A DNA stretch of 24,643 nucleotides from SZUA-430 sp044375275 (GCA_044375275.1 JBILMZ010000020.1:1-24643); one strand, 5' to 3'. Numbered from the stretch's first letter, positions 1-8,059 are shown. Notes: a model not told the origin generated them from the letters alone. A program made the numbers and translations.

Positions 1-1953
1 AACCTGATCGCCCGCCTTGAACGGTGCGCTCTTCACCGTAAAGTCGCCAGGCGCAGAGAGCGTATGCTCCATCTTCATCGCCTCGAGCACGGCGACCGGT
101 TGACCTTTGCGAACGCGGTCTCCCGCCTTGACGAGAACCTGGGTCACCTTGCCGGGCATCGGTGCGCGTAGCTCATTGGCACCCGACGGTCCCGTGTCAG
201 CGGCAGCCAGCGGGTCATGGAGGTCGACGGCAAAGTTGCGCCCCTTGACCATCACGTTGAGGCTCGTCCCTTTCCGGACCACGCTGCCCGTGACGCGTCG
301 GCCATTCACGATGGCCTCAAGAGAACCACCCGCAAGTGGACGCGCCGAAACATCCATCACACGCCCGTCCCGAGAGATGCGCCACATCCCTGCCCCATGG
401 CGCACTTCCGCATCGCGCGGATTGCCGCCAATGATGAAACGAAGCATCTCCACCTGCGCACCACCGCCCAGCCGCCAGCCATCAAGTGCGCCCCACGGCG
501 AGTTGACGTCCGCAGGATTGCGCCGCTGCAGGAGCACGTGCGCCGCCGCGACCAGGATTGCATCTTCCTCAAGCCCCGCCGGAACCCGAAGGAGGTCAGT
601 CTTGTGCCTGTCGATGAAGCCCGTATCGACCTGCCCGCCGATCATGGCGCCGTGGCGCAGTGTCGTGATCAGGAAGCCCAGATTGGTCCGCACGCCAGCG
701 ATCTCTGCCGTTTCCAGCGCGTCCGAGAGTGACCCCAGCGCCTCCTCGCGTGTGCGACTCCAGGAGATGACCTTCGCGATCATGGGATCATAGAACATCG
801 ACACCTCGCCACCTTCGGCGACGCCGGCGTCGACGCGCAGGTGCTCACCCGGTTGCGGCAGCCGCAGGCGCGCAAGCCGGCCCGTCGAAGGCAGGAACCC
901 CTTGGCAGGATCTTCGGCATAGAGGCGCACTTCAACGGCGTGACCATCAATGCGCAGCTCATCCTGCGCATGCGGCAGCTTCTCGCCGGACGCGACGCGC
1001 AACTGCCACTCCACCAGGTCGTGACCGGTGATCATTTCAGTGACAGGATGCTCGACCTGAAGACGCGTGTTCATCTCCATGAAATAGAATCCGTCCTCGG
1101 TCAGGCCGCGCGAACCGTCGACGATGAACTCCACCGTGCCCGCGCCCTGGTAGCCGATGGCCTTCGCACAGGTGACGGCCGCCTGGCCCATCTTCCGGCG
1201 CAGCGCTTCGGGCATGCCCGGCGCCGGCGCCTCTTCAATCACTTTCTGGTGCCGACGCTGCAGCGAACAGTCACGCTCGAACAGGTGCACCGCATTGCCG
1301 TGACTGTCGGCAAAGACCTGGATCTCGATGTGCCGCGGCGTCTGCACATATTTCTCGATGAGCACGCGCGCGTCACCGAAGGCCGACTGCGCTTCGCGCT
1401 GTGCCCCTTCAAGGGCCTTCGCGAATTCAGCCGCCGCATCGACGCGCCGCATGCCCTTGCCGCCACCACCCGCGACGGCCTTGATCAGCACCGGAAAGCC
1501 GATGCGCTCGGCTTCCCGCGCCAGATGAGCCAGTGACTGGTCATCTCCGAAATAGCCTGGCACGACCGGCACGCCGGCCTTGATCATGAGCGCCTTGGCG
1601 GCGTCCTTCAGGCCCATCGCGCGGATCGCCGAGGCCGGTGGTCCGACAAAGATCAGGCCAGCCTTCTGGCAGGCATCCGCAAATGCCGGGTTCTCCGACA
1701 GGAATCCGTATCCCGGATGGATCGCCTCGGCACCCGTGTCCTTCGCGGCCTTCAGGATCGTATCCATGTCGAGATAGCTCTCGCGCGCCGGCGCAGGCCC
1801 GATCCGCACGGCATGATCCGCCATCGCCACATGTAACGCACAGGCATCAGCATCGGAATAGACAGTGATCGTGCGCATGCCCAACCGCTTGGCCGTGCGC
1901 ATCACGCGGCAGGCAATCTCACCGCGATTGGCAATCAGGAGGGAAGAGAACAT
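1..1953 (-). CDS. mccA: Methylcrotonyl-CoA carboxylase alpha subunit (biotin carboxylase + biotin carrier), 3' end off the window
   Basis: Carboxylates its own biotin using ATP and bicarbonate; with the beta subunit it makes 3-methylglutaconyl-CoA in leucine breakdown, in the cytosol. The minus strand is open for 651 codons from an ATG at 1953 and runs off the left edge. The N-terminus has the biotin carboxylase opening (LLIANRGEIACRV, residues 5-17), an ATP-grasp glycine loop GGGGKGM at about 162-168, and the RLQVEHP signature. Near the end is the biotinyl motif VLEAMKMEH, with the modified lysine at residue 627 (bases 73-75). Few codons can be missing, since such subunits are usually about 650-680 residues. 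It starts 6 bases after liuC stops, so the two are co-transcribed. The family also contains propionyl- and geranyl-CoA carboxylases; the neighbours liuC and mccB favour methylcrotonyl-CoA. Also known as liuD. Confidence 0.93.
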   Translation of the reverse strand, partial: MFSSLLIANRGEIACRVMRTAKRLGMRTITVYSDADACALHVAMADHAVRIGPAPARESYLDMDTILKAAKDTGAEAIHPGYGFLSENPAFADACQKAGLIFVGPPASAIRAMGLKDAAKALMIKAGVPVVPGYFGDDQSLAHLAREAERIGFPVLIKAVAGGGGKGMRRVDAAAEFAKALEGAQREAQSAFGDARVLIEKYVQTPRHIEIQVFADSHGNAVHLFERDCSLQRRHQKVIEEAPAPGMPEALRRKMGQAAVTCAKAIGYQGAGTVEFIVDGSRGLTEDGFYFMEMNTRLQVEHPVTEMITGHDLVEWQLRVASGEKLPHAQDELRIDGHAVEVRLYAEDPAKGFLPSTGRLARLRLPQPGEHLRVDAGVAEGGEVSMFYDPMIAKVISWSRTREEALGSLSDALETAEIAGVRTNLGFLITTLRHGAMIGGQVDTGFIDRHKTDLLRVPAGLEEDAILVAAAHVLLQRRNPADVNSPWGALDGWRLGGGAQVEMLRFIIGGNPRDAEVRHGAGMWRISRDGRVMDVSARPLAGGSLEAIVNGRRVTGSVVRKGTSLNVMVKGRNFAVDLHDPLAAADTGPSGANELRAPMPGKVTQVLVKAGDRVRKGQPVAVLEAMKMEHTLSAPGDFTVKSAPFKAGDQV

Positions 1954-1959
1954 CAGGCG

Positions 1960-2760
1960 CTACTCGGCCCACTTCGGTTTGCGCTTCTCGAGGAAGGCTG
2001 AAAGCCCTTCTTTCGCTTCATCGCTCGCACGGCGTTCTGCAATGCGCCGAGACGTATCGGCCATGATGTGCGAGTCGATCGGGCGGCCTTCCACGGCACG
2101 GATCAGGTCCTTGGCCGCGTCGACGGCACCCGGCGCACAGGTGAAAACCTGCTGCACCAGTTTCTCGGTTTCCTTTGCAAGCTCATCATTGTCGGCGACG
2201 ACCATGTGCACGAGCCCCAGCGCCTGGGCGGTCGCGGCATCAAAGCGCTCCGCCGTCAGGAAGTAGCGGCTCGCCGCGCGCGGCCCGATGGCGCGGATCA
2301 CGTAAGGCGAGATGACTGCAGGAATGATCCCGAGGCGCACCTCGGAAAGAGCAAACGAGGCAGACTTCGTGGCAATCGCCATGTCGCAGGCTGAAAGCAG
2401 GCCGCAGCCACCCGCCATCGCCGCGCCATGCACCATTGCGATGGTCATCTGCGGCAGCGTATGGAGCGAATGGAGCATGCCCGCCATGTCACCCGCATCG
2501 GCGCGGTTGTCCGACGCCGAATAGTCCGAGGCGGCGCGCATCCAGGCGAGGTCGGCACCAGCAGAGAAGCTGGGCCCCGCCCCTTCCAGCAGCACCACGC
2601 GCACGCCATCGGCGCCCCGCAGCGTCTCGAAGATATCCTTCAGCCGCGTGATCACGTCCGGATTGAAGGCATTGTGCACCTTCGGCCGGTTCAGCGTGAC
2701 AACGGCGACGCCCGCACGCGTGGTGTTCAGGAGGACGGTGTCCTCGATGGCTTCAGTCAT
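1960..2760 (-). CDS. liuC: Methylglutaconyl-CoA hydratase (crotonase family)
   Basis: Hydrates 3-methylglutaconyl-CoA, the carboxylase product, to HMG-CoA. The 266 residues have the crotonase opening (TLNRPKVHNAF), the oxyanion-hole segment FSAGADLAWM and the second-half signature GGCGLLSACD followed by FALSEVRLGIIPAVISPYV. The first catalytic glutamate position of classical enoyl-CoA hydratase is glycine, while the second (in SEVRLG) is kept. As I recall the LiuC family, that pattern and the LGIIPAVISPYV stretch are typical of it. The ATG at 2760 has GAGGAA about 10 bases upstream. The next gene, mccA, begins 6 bases after the TAG stop. The assignment rests on both motif and operon context; a generic enoyl-CoA hydratase is the alternative. 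Confidence 0.88.
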   Translation of the reverse strand: MTEAIEDTVLLNTTRAGVAVVTLNRPKVHNAFNPDVITRLKDIFETLRGADGVRVVLLEGAGPSFSAGADLAWMRAASDYSASDNRADAGDMAGMLHSLHTLPQMTIAMVHGAAMAGGCGLLSACDMAIATKSASFALSEVRLGIIPAVISPYVIRAIGPRAASRYFLTAERFDAATAQALGLVHMVVADNDELAKETEKLVQQVFTCAPGAVDAAKDLIRAVEGRPIDSHIMADTSRRIAERRASDEAKEGLSAFLEKRKPKWAE

Positions 2761-2856
2761 CCGCGCAATTCCTCAGTAGGGTTCCGGCACAGTCATAGCC
2801 CCGCAGGCGGCGCAGGAAAAGCACCACCTTCATCCTTCCAACAGGCGGAACCGGAA

Positions 2857-3219
2857 CTAGTGGTGGCCGTGCCCCTGTCCGCCGCCGACAGCGCGCCGCA
2901 GCACCACAGTCTTCACGATGTAGAACACCGAGATGATGATCAGGTAGCCCGCCGCCAGGGCAAGGAGCTGCTTCCAGTAGGACAGTTCAACGAGCGGCGG
3001 CAGTTTGAAAGCCGCACCCGCCGAAAGGACCGGCAGCATAACGCTCAGCATGGCGTGAACGAGCACCGCCAGCAGCGTCGTCGGCAGCAGCTGCCGCCAG
3101 CTTGCCATCATGTAGGCAACGATCGCCGCGATCAGGAGGCCCTGGACCGTATTGACGTAATAGAAGCCGACCTGGAAATAGCTCCAGATGGCCTGAAGGA
3201 TGTCTTGTGCCAGTTCCAT
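2857..3219 (-). CDS. Small three-span membrane protein with Gly/His tail, function unknown
   Basis: I do not recognise a family. The 120 residues contain three likely membrane segments at about 20-40, 46-68 and 84-105. A short basic stretch (LRRA) and a Gly/His-rich tail GGGQGHGHH follow, which could bind a metal or simply be a flexible end. The ATG at 3219 has GGGGA five bases upstream, so the start is well supported. It begins 12 bases after the RNase T2 gene stops and lies on the same strand, so the two are probably translated from one message. About 96 bases separate it from liuC. Its position in a leucine-catabolism operon does not tell its function. Confidence 0.75.
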   Translation of the reverse strand: MELAQDILQAIWSYFQVGFYYVNTVQGLLIAAIVAYMMASWRQLLPTTLLAVLVHAMLSVMLPVLSAGAAFKLPPLVELSYWKQLLALAAGYLIIISVFYIVKTVVLRRAVGGGQGHGHH

Positions 3220-3231
3220 CTCAATCCCCGT

Positions 3232-4074
3232 TCAGTTACGCGGCCAGTTACCACGAACGTCCAGCATCCGAGCCTCACGCGAGCCGCAATGGCTCCGGGC
3301 GACTTCGCGGGAGCATGCACGGGGCCGCAATTCCTTGTCCAGACACACCCGCACCTCCCCGATCTCATTGCGCCGGCACGTGACCAAAATGTCGGAGGCC
3401 GAAAGCCCCGGATTGGCGTCCAGAAATGCCCGGCGGACCGCATTTGCCGTTGTTACCAAGGGCTGCGCGGGCTGCTTGTAGGCCTTGGGCACCCTAAGGC
3501 TCTCCACCGCCAGTTCCGCAGCTGCGAAGTAGTCCTCCTGGGACAGGCCCGAGCACGTCCCGTGCTTCTCCCATTCATGCTGCACCAGCTTCTCGGAGGG
3601 CGACAGCGCCAGCGCCTCGCGCATGACGCTGTCCTTCAGGCGACGTGGCGCACGCGTATCGCAGTACTCCGGCCAACCCTTCTCATGCTGCGGCCAGAGG
3701 CCATGAAGGATGAAGCCGAACGGCTTGCCAGACCGACACTGCAAATCATCATCCCGCCCGCCACCCGCATCACTCGAACAATGCGTCGGCGACCATGAGA
3801 GCGTAAGCACGAAAAAATCGAAGTCTGCATCAGAGGGAGCAACCGGTGGGGACGCCGGCGATGGCGCTGCAGCTGATGTGTCCGACACCGCCGCATCATC
3901 GACGGAGGCCACAGCCGGCACAGGCGGAGCAGCGATCTCTGGGGAGGCCGTAGGCTCCTGAGTGCCCTTGCCATTCGACCCGCTACCTACAAGTTCTCCG
4001 CCCACCACGGCAAACGCCACGAGCAGAAGAACAGCAAGAACGGTTCTCGTCATGGAAGATTGATTGAACTGCAT
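3232..4074 (-). CDS. RNase T2 family ribonuclease, exported or membrane-anchored
   Basis: An endoribonuclease of the RNase T2 / E. coli RNase I type, cutting RNA through a 2',3'-cyclic phosphate and expected outside the cytoplasm. Both conserved active-site segments are present: FILHGLWPQH (residues 121-130, catalytic His124) and HEWEKHGTC (166-174, with His166, Glu167, Lys170 and His171). These match the RNase Rh residues His46, His104, Glu105, Lys108 and His109. Residues 8-26 form a signal peptide or anchor. A roughly 55-residue linker rich in Ala, Pro and Ser then precedes the catalytic domain, which is unusual for this family. The ATG at 4074 follows GAGGAG closely; a second ATG at 4053 lacks such a site. 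The cysteines around the domain fit disulphide bonding in the periplasm. It lies between membrane-protein genes on the same strand. Confidence 0.93.
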   Translation of the reverse strand: MQFNQSSMTRTVLAVLLLVAFAVVGGELVGSGSNGKGTQEPTASPEIAAPPVPAVASVDDAAVSDTSAAAPSPASPPVAPSDADFDFFVLTLSWSPTHCSSDAGGGRDDDLQCRSGKPFGFILHGLWPQHEKGWPEYCDTRAPRRLKDSVMREALALSPSEKLVQHEWEKHGTCSGLSQEDYFAAAELAVESLRVPKAYKQPAQPLVTTANAVRRAFLDANPGLSASDILVTCRRNEIGEVRVCLDKELRPRACSREVARSHCGSREARMLDVRGNWPRN

Positions 4075-4120
4075 GGCTCCTCAACAATGCTGCTTCTTGT
4101 TCACGGATACGAAACTCACG

Positions 4121-4675
4121 TCACTTCTGTTTGCGCAAGCCTTCGAACTCGGCATGCATGCGCTGGCGCTCAAACTCAACGAACCGATCATAATTCTCGC
4201 GCCCGCAGATCAACCTGCCCATCCAGAGGCCACCTGAAAACGGCGCGCCACCGCTGCCGCCCAGATGATAGACAAACCTGTCGGCAAGCGCACCGAACCC
4301 TGTAGCGGCCAGAAAGATGATCGCAAGGAATTCCGGACTGTTCCCGCCCATACCCATCGCCACTTGCAATCCGACGTGCGCGAGAGCACCCGAAAGGCCG
4401 GCAATGATGAAGGTTGCTACGGCGGAATTGTCCATGAAGCGAGGCCAGATGAGTGACCGAAATTTACCCATTGTCATGAAGTGCAGCATCGCCAGTACAG
4501 CCAATCGGCCACCTTCGCTTTCGGGTAGAAGCGACCATGCCATCGCAAGCTTTGGCACCTGCCCAGCCAGAAGAAAAACAAACGTGAGAAACGCAAAAAA
4601 GAATGCCGTGATGGAAACTCCCAGCACCGCGAACGCGTAGAAATACTGACGGACGACAAGCAAAATGTATTTCAT
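4121..4675 (-). CDS. Membrane protein of unknown function, diverged paralogue of the gene at 4754-5344
   Basis: No family recognised. I start it at the ATG at 4675 (184 residues, MKYILLVV), which has GGAAAA just upstream. The longer frame begins with TTG at 4702 and adds nine residues with no support. It has about four hydrophobic segments and a charged cytoplasm-like tail (FERQRMHAEFEGLRKQK). It shares with its upstream neighbour the overall length, a LIWPRF motif (residues 77-80 for WPRF) after two membrane segments, and a closing pattern GR..CGRENYD that parallels GWKSAKDYFD. The bases are visibly richer in A and T than in the carboxylase genes. The sequence ahead of it repeats the end of mccB (4703-4724), suggesting it arose by tandem duplication. 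Confidence 0.72.
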   Translation of the reverse strand: MKYILLVVRQYFYAFAVLGVSITAFFFAFLTFVFLLAGQVPKLAMAWSLLPESEGGRLAVLAMLHFMTMGKFRSLIWPRFMDNSAVATFIIAGLSGALAHVGLQVAMGMGGNSPEFLAIIFLAATGFGALADRFVYHLGGSGGAPFSGGLWMGRLICGRENYDRFVEFERQRMHAEFEGLRKQK

Positions 4676-4702
4676 CAAATTTTCCGATAACACATCATGC
4701 AA

Positions 4703-4724
4703 CTACATCTTGAACACGCAAAGC
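4703..4724 (-). repeat. Degenerate copy of the 3' end of mccB ahead of the second membrane gene
   Basis: These 22 bases match 5351-5372, the last seven codons of mccB plus one base, at 18 of 22 positions without gaps. Read on the minus strand they encode VFKM-stop, against VFRM-stop at the real mccB end. Both copies are followed closely by GCATG. In the first copy that ATG is the start of the 196-residue membrane protein. In the second it opens a frame that stops after seven codons, so translation must use another start. It looks like the scar of a tandem duplication that took in the mccB tail. Confidence 0.6.
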
Positions 4725-4753
4725 GCATCATCAGTCGAAACTGCTTCACTCGG

Positions 4754-5344
4754 TCAATTTCCAAACGGCTCCAGACCAGCAGCGGGGTCGAAGTAGTCTT
4801 TCGCGGATTTCCACCCCAGAAACAAAGCTAGCACCGGCTGCATCACCCAACGAAAGCCACTGTAATACCAGTGAAGGAATGAGCCCAACACCAGATAGGC
4901 CGATGCTGCAACCGCACCAGCGCACACGCTTGCTGCGAAATGCAAATGGACTTCAGAATTGAGTTCGGCATCACCAAATCGAATGAACTCGACGAAAAAC
5001 TGCGACAGCCCCAACTCCTGCGCCCAAAAGCCATGCACAAACCAGACACACTGCGTGAGAAAGAGCCCTGCAAACGCGGACCAAAGCAACAGCACAACCG
5101 GCGCGACCATGGGAAATCTTGGCCACACGATGATCGGAGAACACAACATAGTCACAATCTGCAAGAATGAGATCGGCCCGGGCTTCAACAATGCAACCGC
5201 CATATTCGCAACAACGTTTTCGTCGTTCAAAATGCTGACTACGGTCCCAAGTAGCATGTAGAACAAGTAGAACACAGCCCAGCACCGCACCAACTGCAAC
5301 ATCAGCTGGAACGGGAATAGCAGCACATTTTTTGCAGTGACCAT
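4754..5344 (-). CDS. Membrane protein of unknown function directly behind mccB
   Basis: No family recognised. It has 196 residues with about four to five hydrophobic segments, a IIVWPRF motif (WPRF at 74-77), and a hydrophilic end GWKSAKDYFDPAAGLEPFGN. The ATG at 5344 has the G-rich run AAGGGGG two bases upstream, which partly overlaps the mccB stop region. Only six bases separate the mccB stop from this start, so translation is probably coupled. After its TGA the same frame stays open for another 16 codons and ends in the copied mccB tail VFKM-stop. It is related to the gene at 4121-4675 by motif placement and size, though overall identity is low by eye. A scaffolding or sensing role is possible, but nothing in the sequence decides it. 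Confidence 0.75.
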   Translation of the reverse strand: MVTAKNVLLFPFQLMLQLVRCWAVFYLFYMLLGTVVSILNDENVVANMAVALLKPGPISFLQIVTMLCSPIIVWPRFPMVAPVVLLLWSAFAGLFLTQCVWFVHGFWAQELGLSQFFVEFIRFGDAELNSEVHLHFAASVCAGAVAASAYLVLGSFLHWYYSGFRWVMQPVLALFLGWKSAKDYFDPAAGLEPFGN

Positions 5345-5350
5345 GCCCCC

Positions 5351-6958
5351 TTACATCCTGAACACGCCAAACTTCGTCTTCGGAATCGGCGCGTTGAGCG
5401 TGGCGCTGAGCGCCAGGGCCAGCACGCGACGCGTTTCGCGTGGAGCGATGATGCCGTCGTCCCAGAGGCGCGCTGTGGCGAAATAGGGGTTGCCCTCCTC
5501 CTCATAACGCGCGCGGATCGGCGCGCGGAACGCGGCTTCCTCCTCGGCGCTCCACTTTTCGCCGCGCGCTTCCATGCCATCGCGCTTGACCTGCGCCAGC
5601 ACGCTCGCCGCCTGCTCGCCTCCCATCACGGAAATGCGCGAGTTCGGCCACGAGAACATGAAGCGTGGTCCATAGGCCCGTCCGCACATGCCGTAGTTGC
5701 CGGCACCATAGGATCCACCAATCACCAGCGTGATCTTCGGCACCTGCGCACAGGCCACCGCCGTCACCAGCTTCGCGCCATCCTTGGCAATGCCACCCGC
5801 TTCGTACTTTGAGCCCACCATGAAGCCGGAGATGTTCTGCAGGAAAAGCAGGGGAATGCCGCGCTGGCAGGCAAGCTCAATGAAATGCGCGCCCTTCAGC
5901 GCCGACTCCGAAAAGAGGATCCCGTTGTTGGCAAGGATCGCGACAGGCATGCCCCAGATATGCGCAAAGCCGCAGACCAGCGTTGTTCCATAGAGCTTCT
6001 TGAACTCGTCAAACACGGAACCATCTACGACGCGCGCGATCACCTCGCGCACGTCGTACTGGGTCGCAAGCGATGGCGGGACGATGCCATCCAGCTCAGC
6101 AATATCGAAGAGCGGTTCAACCGGCTCACGCAGCGCCACCTCGGGTCGCTTCACGCGGTTCAGCGTCGTCACGATGCGCCGCGCCAGCGCCAGCGCATGC
6201 GTATCATCCTGCGCATAGTGGTCGGTCACCCCGCTCCGGCGCGAATGTGTGTCCGCCCCACCAAGCTCCTCCGCCGTCACGACTTCACCCGTCGCCGCCT
6301 TCACAAGCGGAGGCCCGCCCAGGAAGATCGTGCCCTGGTTACGCACGATGATCGTCTCGTCCGACATGGCGGGGACATAGGCACCACCGGCCGTGCACGA
6401 CCCCATGACGACAGCGATCTGCGGAATGCCCGCCGCCGACATGTTCGCCTGATTGTAGAAGATGCGCCCGAAATGCTCGCGGTCCGGAAAAATGTCGGCC
6501 TGGTTCGGCAGGTTCGCACCGCCGGAGTCGACCAGGTAGATGCACGGCAGGTTGTTCTCGCGCGCGATCTCCTGGGCGCGAAGGTGCTTCTTGACCGTGA
6601 CGGGATAATAGGTGCCACCCTTGATCGTCGCGTCATTGCAGACGATCACGCACTCCTGCCCCTCGACACGGCCAATGCCCGTGATGATGGACGCGGCATG
6701 GATATCATCCTCGTACATGCCAAAGGCCGCGAGCGGTGAGAACTCGAGGAAAGGCGTCCCCGGATCGAGAAGGCGGTTTACGCGCTCGCGCGGCAGCAGC
6801 TTGCCCCGCTCGATGTGGCGCTGGCGGGAACGCTCGTCGCCGCCACGCGCCGAGATGGCCATGCGCTCCTGCAACTCGCCCGTCAGCCGTGCCATCGCAT
6901 CGGCATTCGCGCGAAACCGCTCATCACGCGTTGAAATCGAACTTTCGAGCCGTGACAT
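5351..6958 (-). CDS. mccB: Methylcrotonyl-CoA carboxylase beta subunit (carboxyltransferase)
   Basis: Transfers the carboxyl group from biotin on the alpha subunit to 3-methylcrotonyl-CoA. The 535 residues are full length for the family. Recognisable stretches are the N-terminal RHIERGKLLPRERV, KGGTYYPVTVKKHLRAQEIA, YLVDSGGANLPNQADIFPD, the GSCTAGGAYVPAMSDE oxyanion segment, and in the C-terminal half FLQNISGFMVGSKYEAGGIAK and GGSYGAGNYGMCGRAY. The YYPVTVKKHL and GFMVG stretches are, as I recall, characteristic of methylcrotonyl- rather than propionyl-CoA carboxylases. The ATG at 6958 has AGGA six bases upstream. It is the first gene of the minus-strand operon and is divergent from the PAP2 gene, so the promoter should lie within 6959-7059. 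I saw no clear LiuR-type site there. Also called liuB. Confidence 0.95.
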   Translation of the reverse strand: MSRLESSISTRDERFRANADAMARLTGELQERMAISARGGDERSRQRHIERGKLLPRERVNRLLDPGTPFLEFSPLAAFGMYEDDIHAASIITGIGRVEGQECVIVCNDATIKGGTYYPVTVKKHLRAQEIARENNLPCIYLVDSGGANLPNQADIFPDREHFGRIFYNQANMSAAGIPQIAVVMGSCTAGGAYVPAMSDETIIVRNQGTIFLGGPPLVKAATGEVVTAEELGGADTHSRRSGVTDHYAQDDTHALALARRIVTTLNRVKRPEVALREPVEPLFDIAELDGIVPPSLATQYDVREVIARVVDGSVFDEFKKLYGTTLVCGFAHIWGMPVAILANNGILFSESALKGAHFIELACQRGIPLLFLQNISGFMVGSKYEAGGIAKDGAKLVTAVACAQVPKITLVIGGSYGAGNYGMCGRAYGPRFMFSWPNSRISVMGGEQAASVLAQVKRDGMEARGEKWSAEEEAAFRAPIRARYEEEGNPYFATARLWDDGIIAPRETRRVLALALSATLNAPIPKTKFGVFRM

Positions 6959-7059
6959 GAATCATCCTGAACAGATACTTTGGGCCGGGAGTATTGCGCT
7001 TCTTGTGTTTTTTGGGAAAGCTCAAAGCAACAGAAAAATGACACCCTGGGGAAGAACAC

Positions 7060-7950
7060 ATGGAAGCCTTTCTACATGACCTGTCATGGGTCCTGCCGCT
7101 GCGCAACGACACCCTGACCCAGGTCTTCAACGGCTTCACCTTCCTTGGATATCTGCCGTTCTTCCTGATCTTCCTGCCCATGGGCTACTGGCTGGGTGAC
7201 AAGGGGATGTTCACGCGCCTGACAATGCTGATCGCCATCGTCGCGCTCTCGAACTCGTTCCTGAAGGACCTGTTCCAGGATCCGCGCCCCGACCTGAAAT
7301 TCGCCATCGACCAGCGGGTGGGCGACTCTTTCGGCTTCCCGTCCGGCCACGCGCAGATTGCAGTCGCGATGTGGTTCTGGCTTGCACTCGAAGTCCGACG
7401 CGGCTGGATGTGGGTCCTCGCAACCATTGTTGCGGCCGGTGTCTGCATGTCACGCCTGTATCTTGGCGTGCACGACGTCGAGGATGTGCTCGGCGGAACG
7501 CTGCTCGGCCTGGCCACGATCGTGATCTTCGCAGGACTGATGCCACCGTCATTCGAGGGGCTGCAGAAGCTCAATCCGCTCGTCTACCTCGTCGCGATGG
7601 CTGCCCTCGTGCCCGTGCTGTACGTGCTCTGGCCGCGCGAACCCGTATCCGAAGCCGTCACCGCCGTCACATCGCTGATGTTCTTCTGGTATCTCGGCGA
7701 CAGGATCCAGCAAACGTTTATTTCACATACGCGCCATCCCAACTGGGCCGTGGCTCTGGTCGCCAGCGTCGTCGCTGTCGCGGTGATGTTCGTGGGGTTC
7801 AGCTATGGCGGCAAGTACCTTGCAACGCTGGGGCTGGAGAAGAACATCGCATCCGCAATCCAGCTCGCCTACATGGCACTGTTCTCAACCCTGCTCGTAC
7901 CCGCCCTCTTCCGCGCGACGGGATTGGCGGGAGCACCTGCGAAACCATGA
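7060..7950 (+). CDS. PAP2-superfamily membrane phosphatase
   Basis: An integral membrane lipid- or undecaprenyl-phosphate phosphatase of the PAP2 type. All three motifs of the superfamily are present: KDLFQDPRP (Lys69, Arg76-Pro77), FPSGHA (PSGH at 94-97) and SRLYLGVHDVED (Ser131, Arg132, catalytic His138, Asp142). The first half holds the active site between membrane segments. Residues 150-296 add about four further hydrophobic segments, making it longer than the minimal phosphatase domain. The ATG at 7060 follows GGGGAAG at a good distance. It is divergent from mccB with about 100 bases between the starts. The substrate cannot be told from the sequence; candidates are undecaprenyl pyrophosphate, phosphatidate and sphingoid phosphates. 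Confidence 0.88.
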   Translation: MEAFLHDLSWVLPLRNDTLTQVFNGFTFLGYLPFFLIFLPMGYWLGDKGMFTRLTMLIAIVALSNSFLKDLFQDPRPDLKFAIDQRVGDSFGFPSGHAQIAVAMWFWLALEVRRGWMWVLATIVAAGVCMSRLYLGVHDVEDVLGGTLLGLATIVIFAGLMPPSFEGLQKLNPLVYLVAMAALVPVLYVLWPREPVSEAVTAVTSLMFFWYLGDRIQQTFISHTRHPNWAVALVASVVAVAVMFVGFSYGGKYLATLGLEKNIASAIQLAYMALFSTLLVPALFRATGLAGAPAKP

Positions 7951-8010
7951 GCCCTTTCGGCAACGCCGCTGGCGCTGTCACAGGAAATTTACACTCATCG
8001 GCATTTTAGA

Positions 8011-8059
8011 ATGTACGCTTTCTTCAGCCGAATGATTCGGATGGAGTCACAGCGTACGT
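8011..8059. promoter_or_regulatory. 49-base multi-part inverted repeat between the PAP2 gene and phoH
   Basis: The outer arms ATGTACGCT (8011-8019) and AGCGTACGT (8051-8059) pair over nine positions with one G-T. Inside them CTTCA (22-26) pairs with TGGAG (42-46), including one T-G. The core CCGAATGATTCGG (8028-8040) is a perfect 13-base palindrome. No T-run follows on either strand, so it is not an ordinary terminator. It lies 61 bases past the PAP2 stop and 162 bases before phoH. It could be a structured leader, an RNA processing site or a protein-binding site. Confidence 0.5.

Noticed and set aside
2428..3798. A 456-codon open frame on the plus strand
   Set aside because: It runs antisense to liuC, the 120-residue protein gene and RNase T2, which have clear domains or ribosome sites. 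It is rich in Arg, His and Gln, as expected of the reverse of GC-rich coding DNA.
4676..4702. TTG start at 4702 for the second membrane protein
   Set aside because: The nine extra residues have no ribosome site, and the ATG at 4675 aligns better with its paralogue.
5885..6739. A 284-codon plus-strand frame
   Set aside because: Antisense to mccB, whose family motifs are unmistakable.
7988..8012. TTTACA and TAGAAT as a promoter for phoH
   Set aside because: The spacing is 13 bases, too short for a sigma-70 type promoter.
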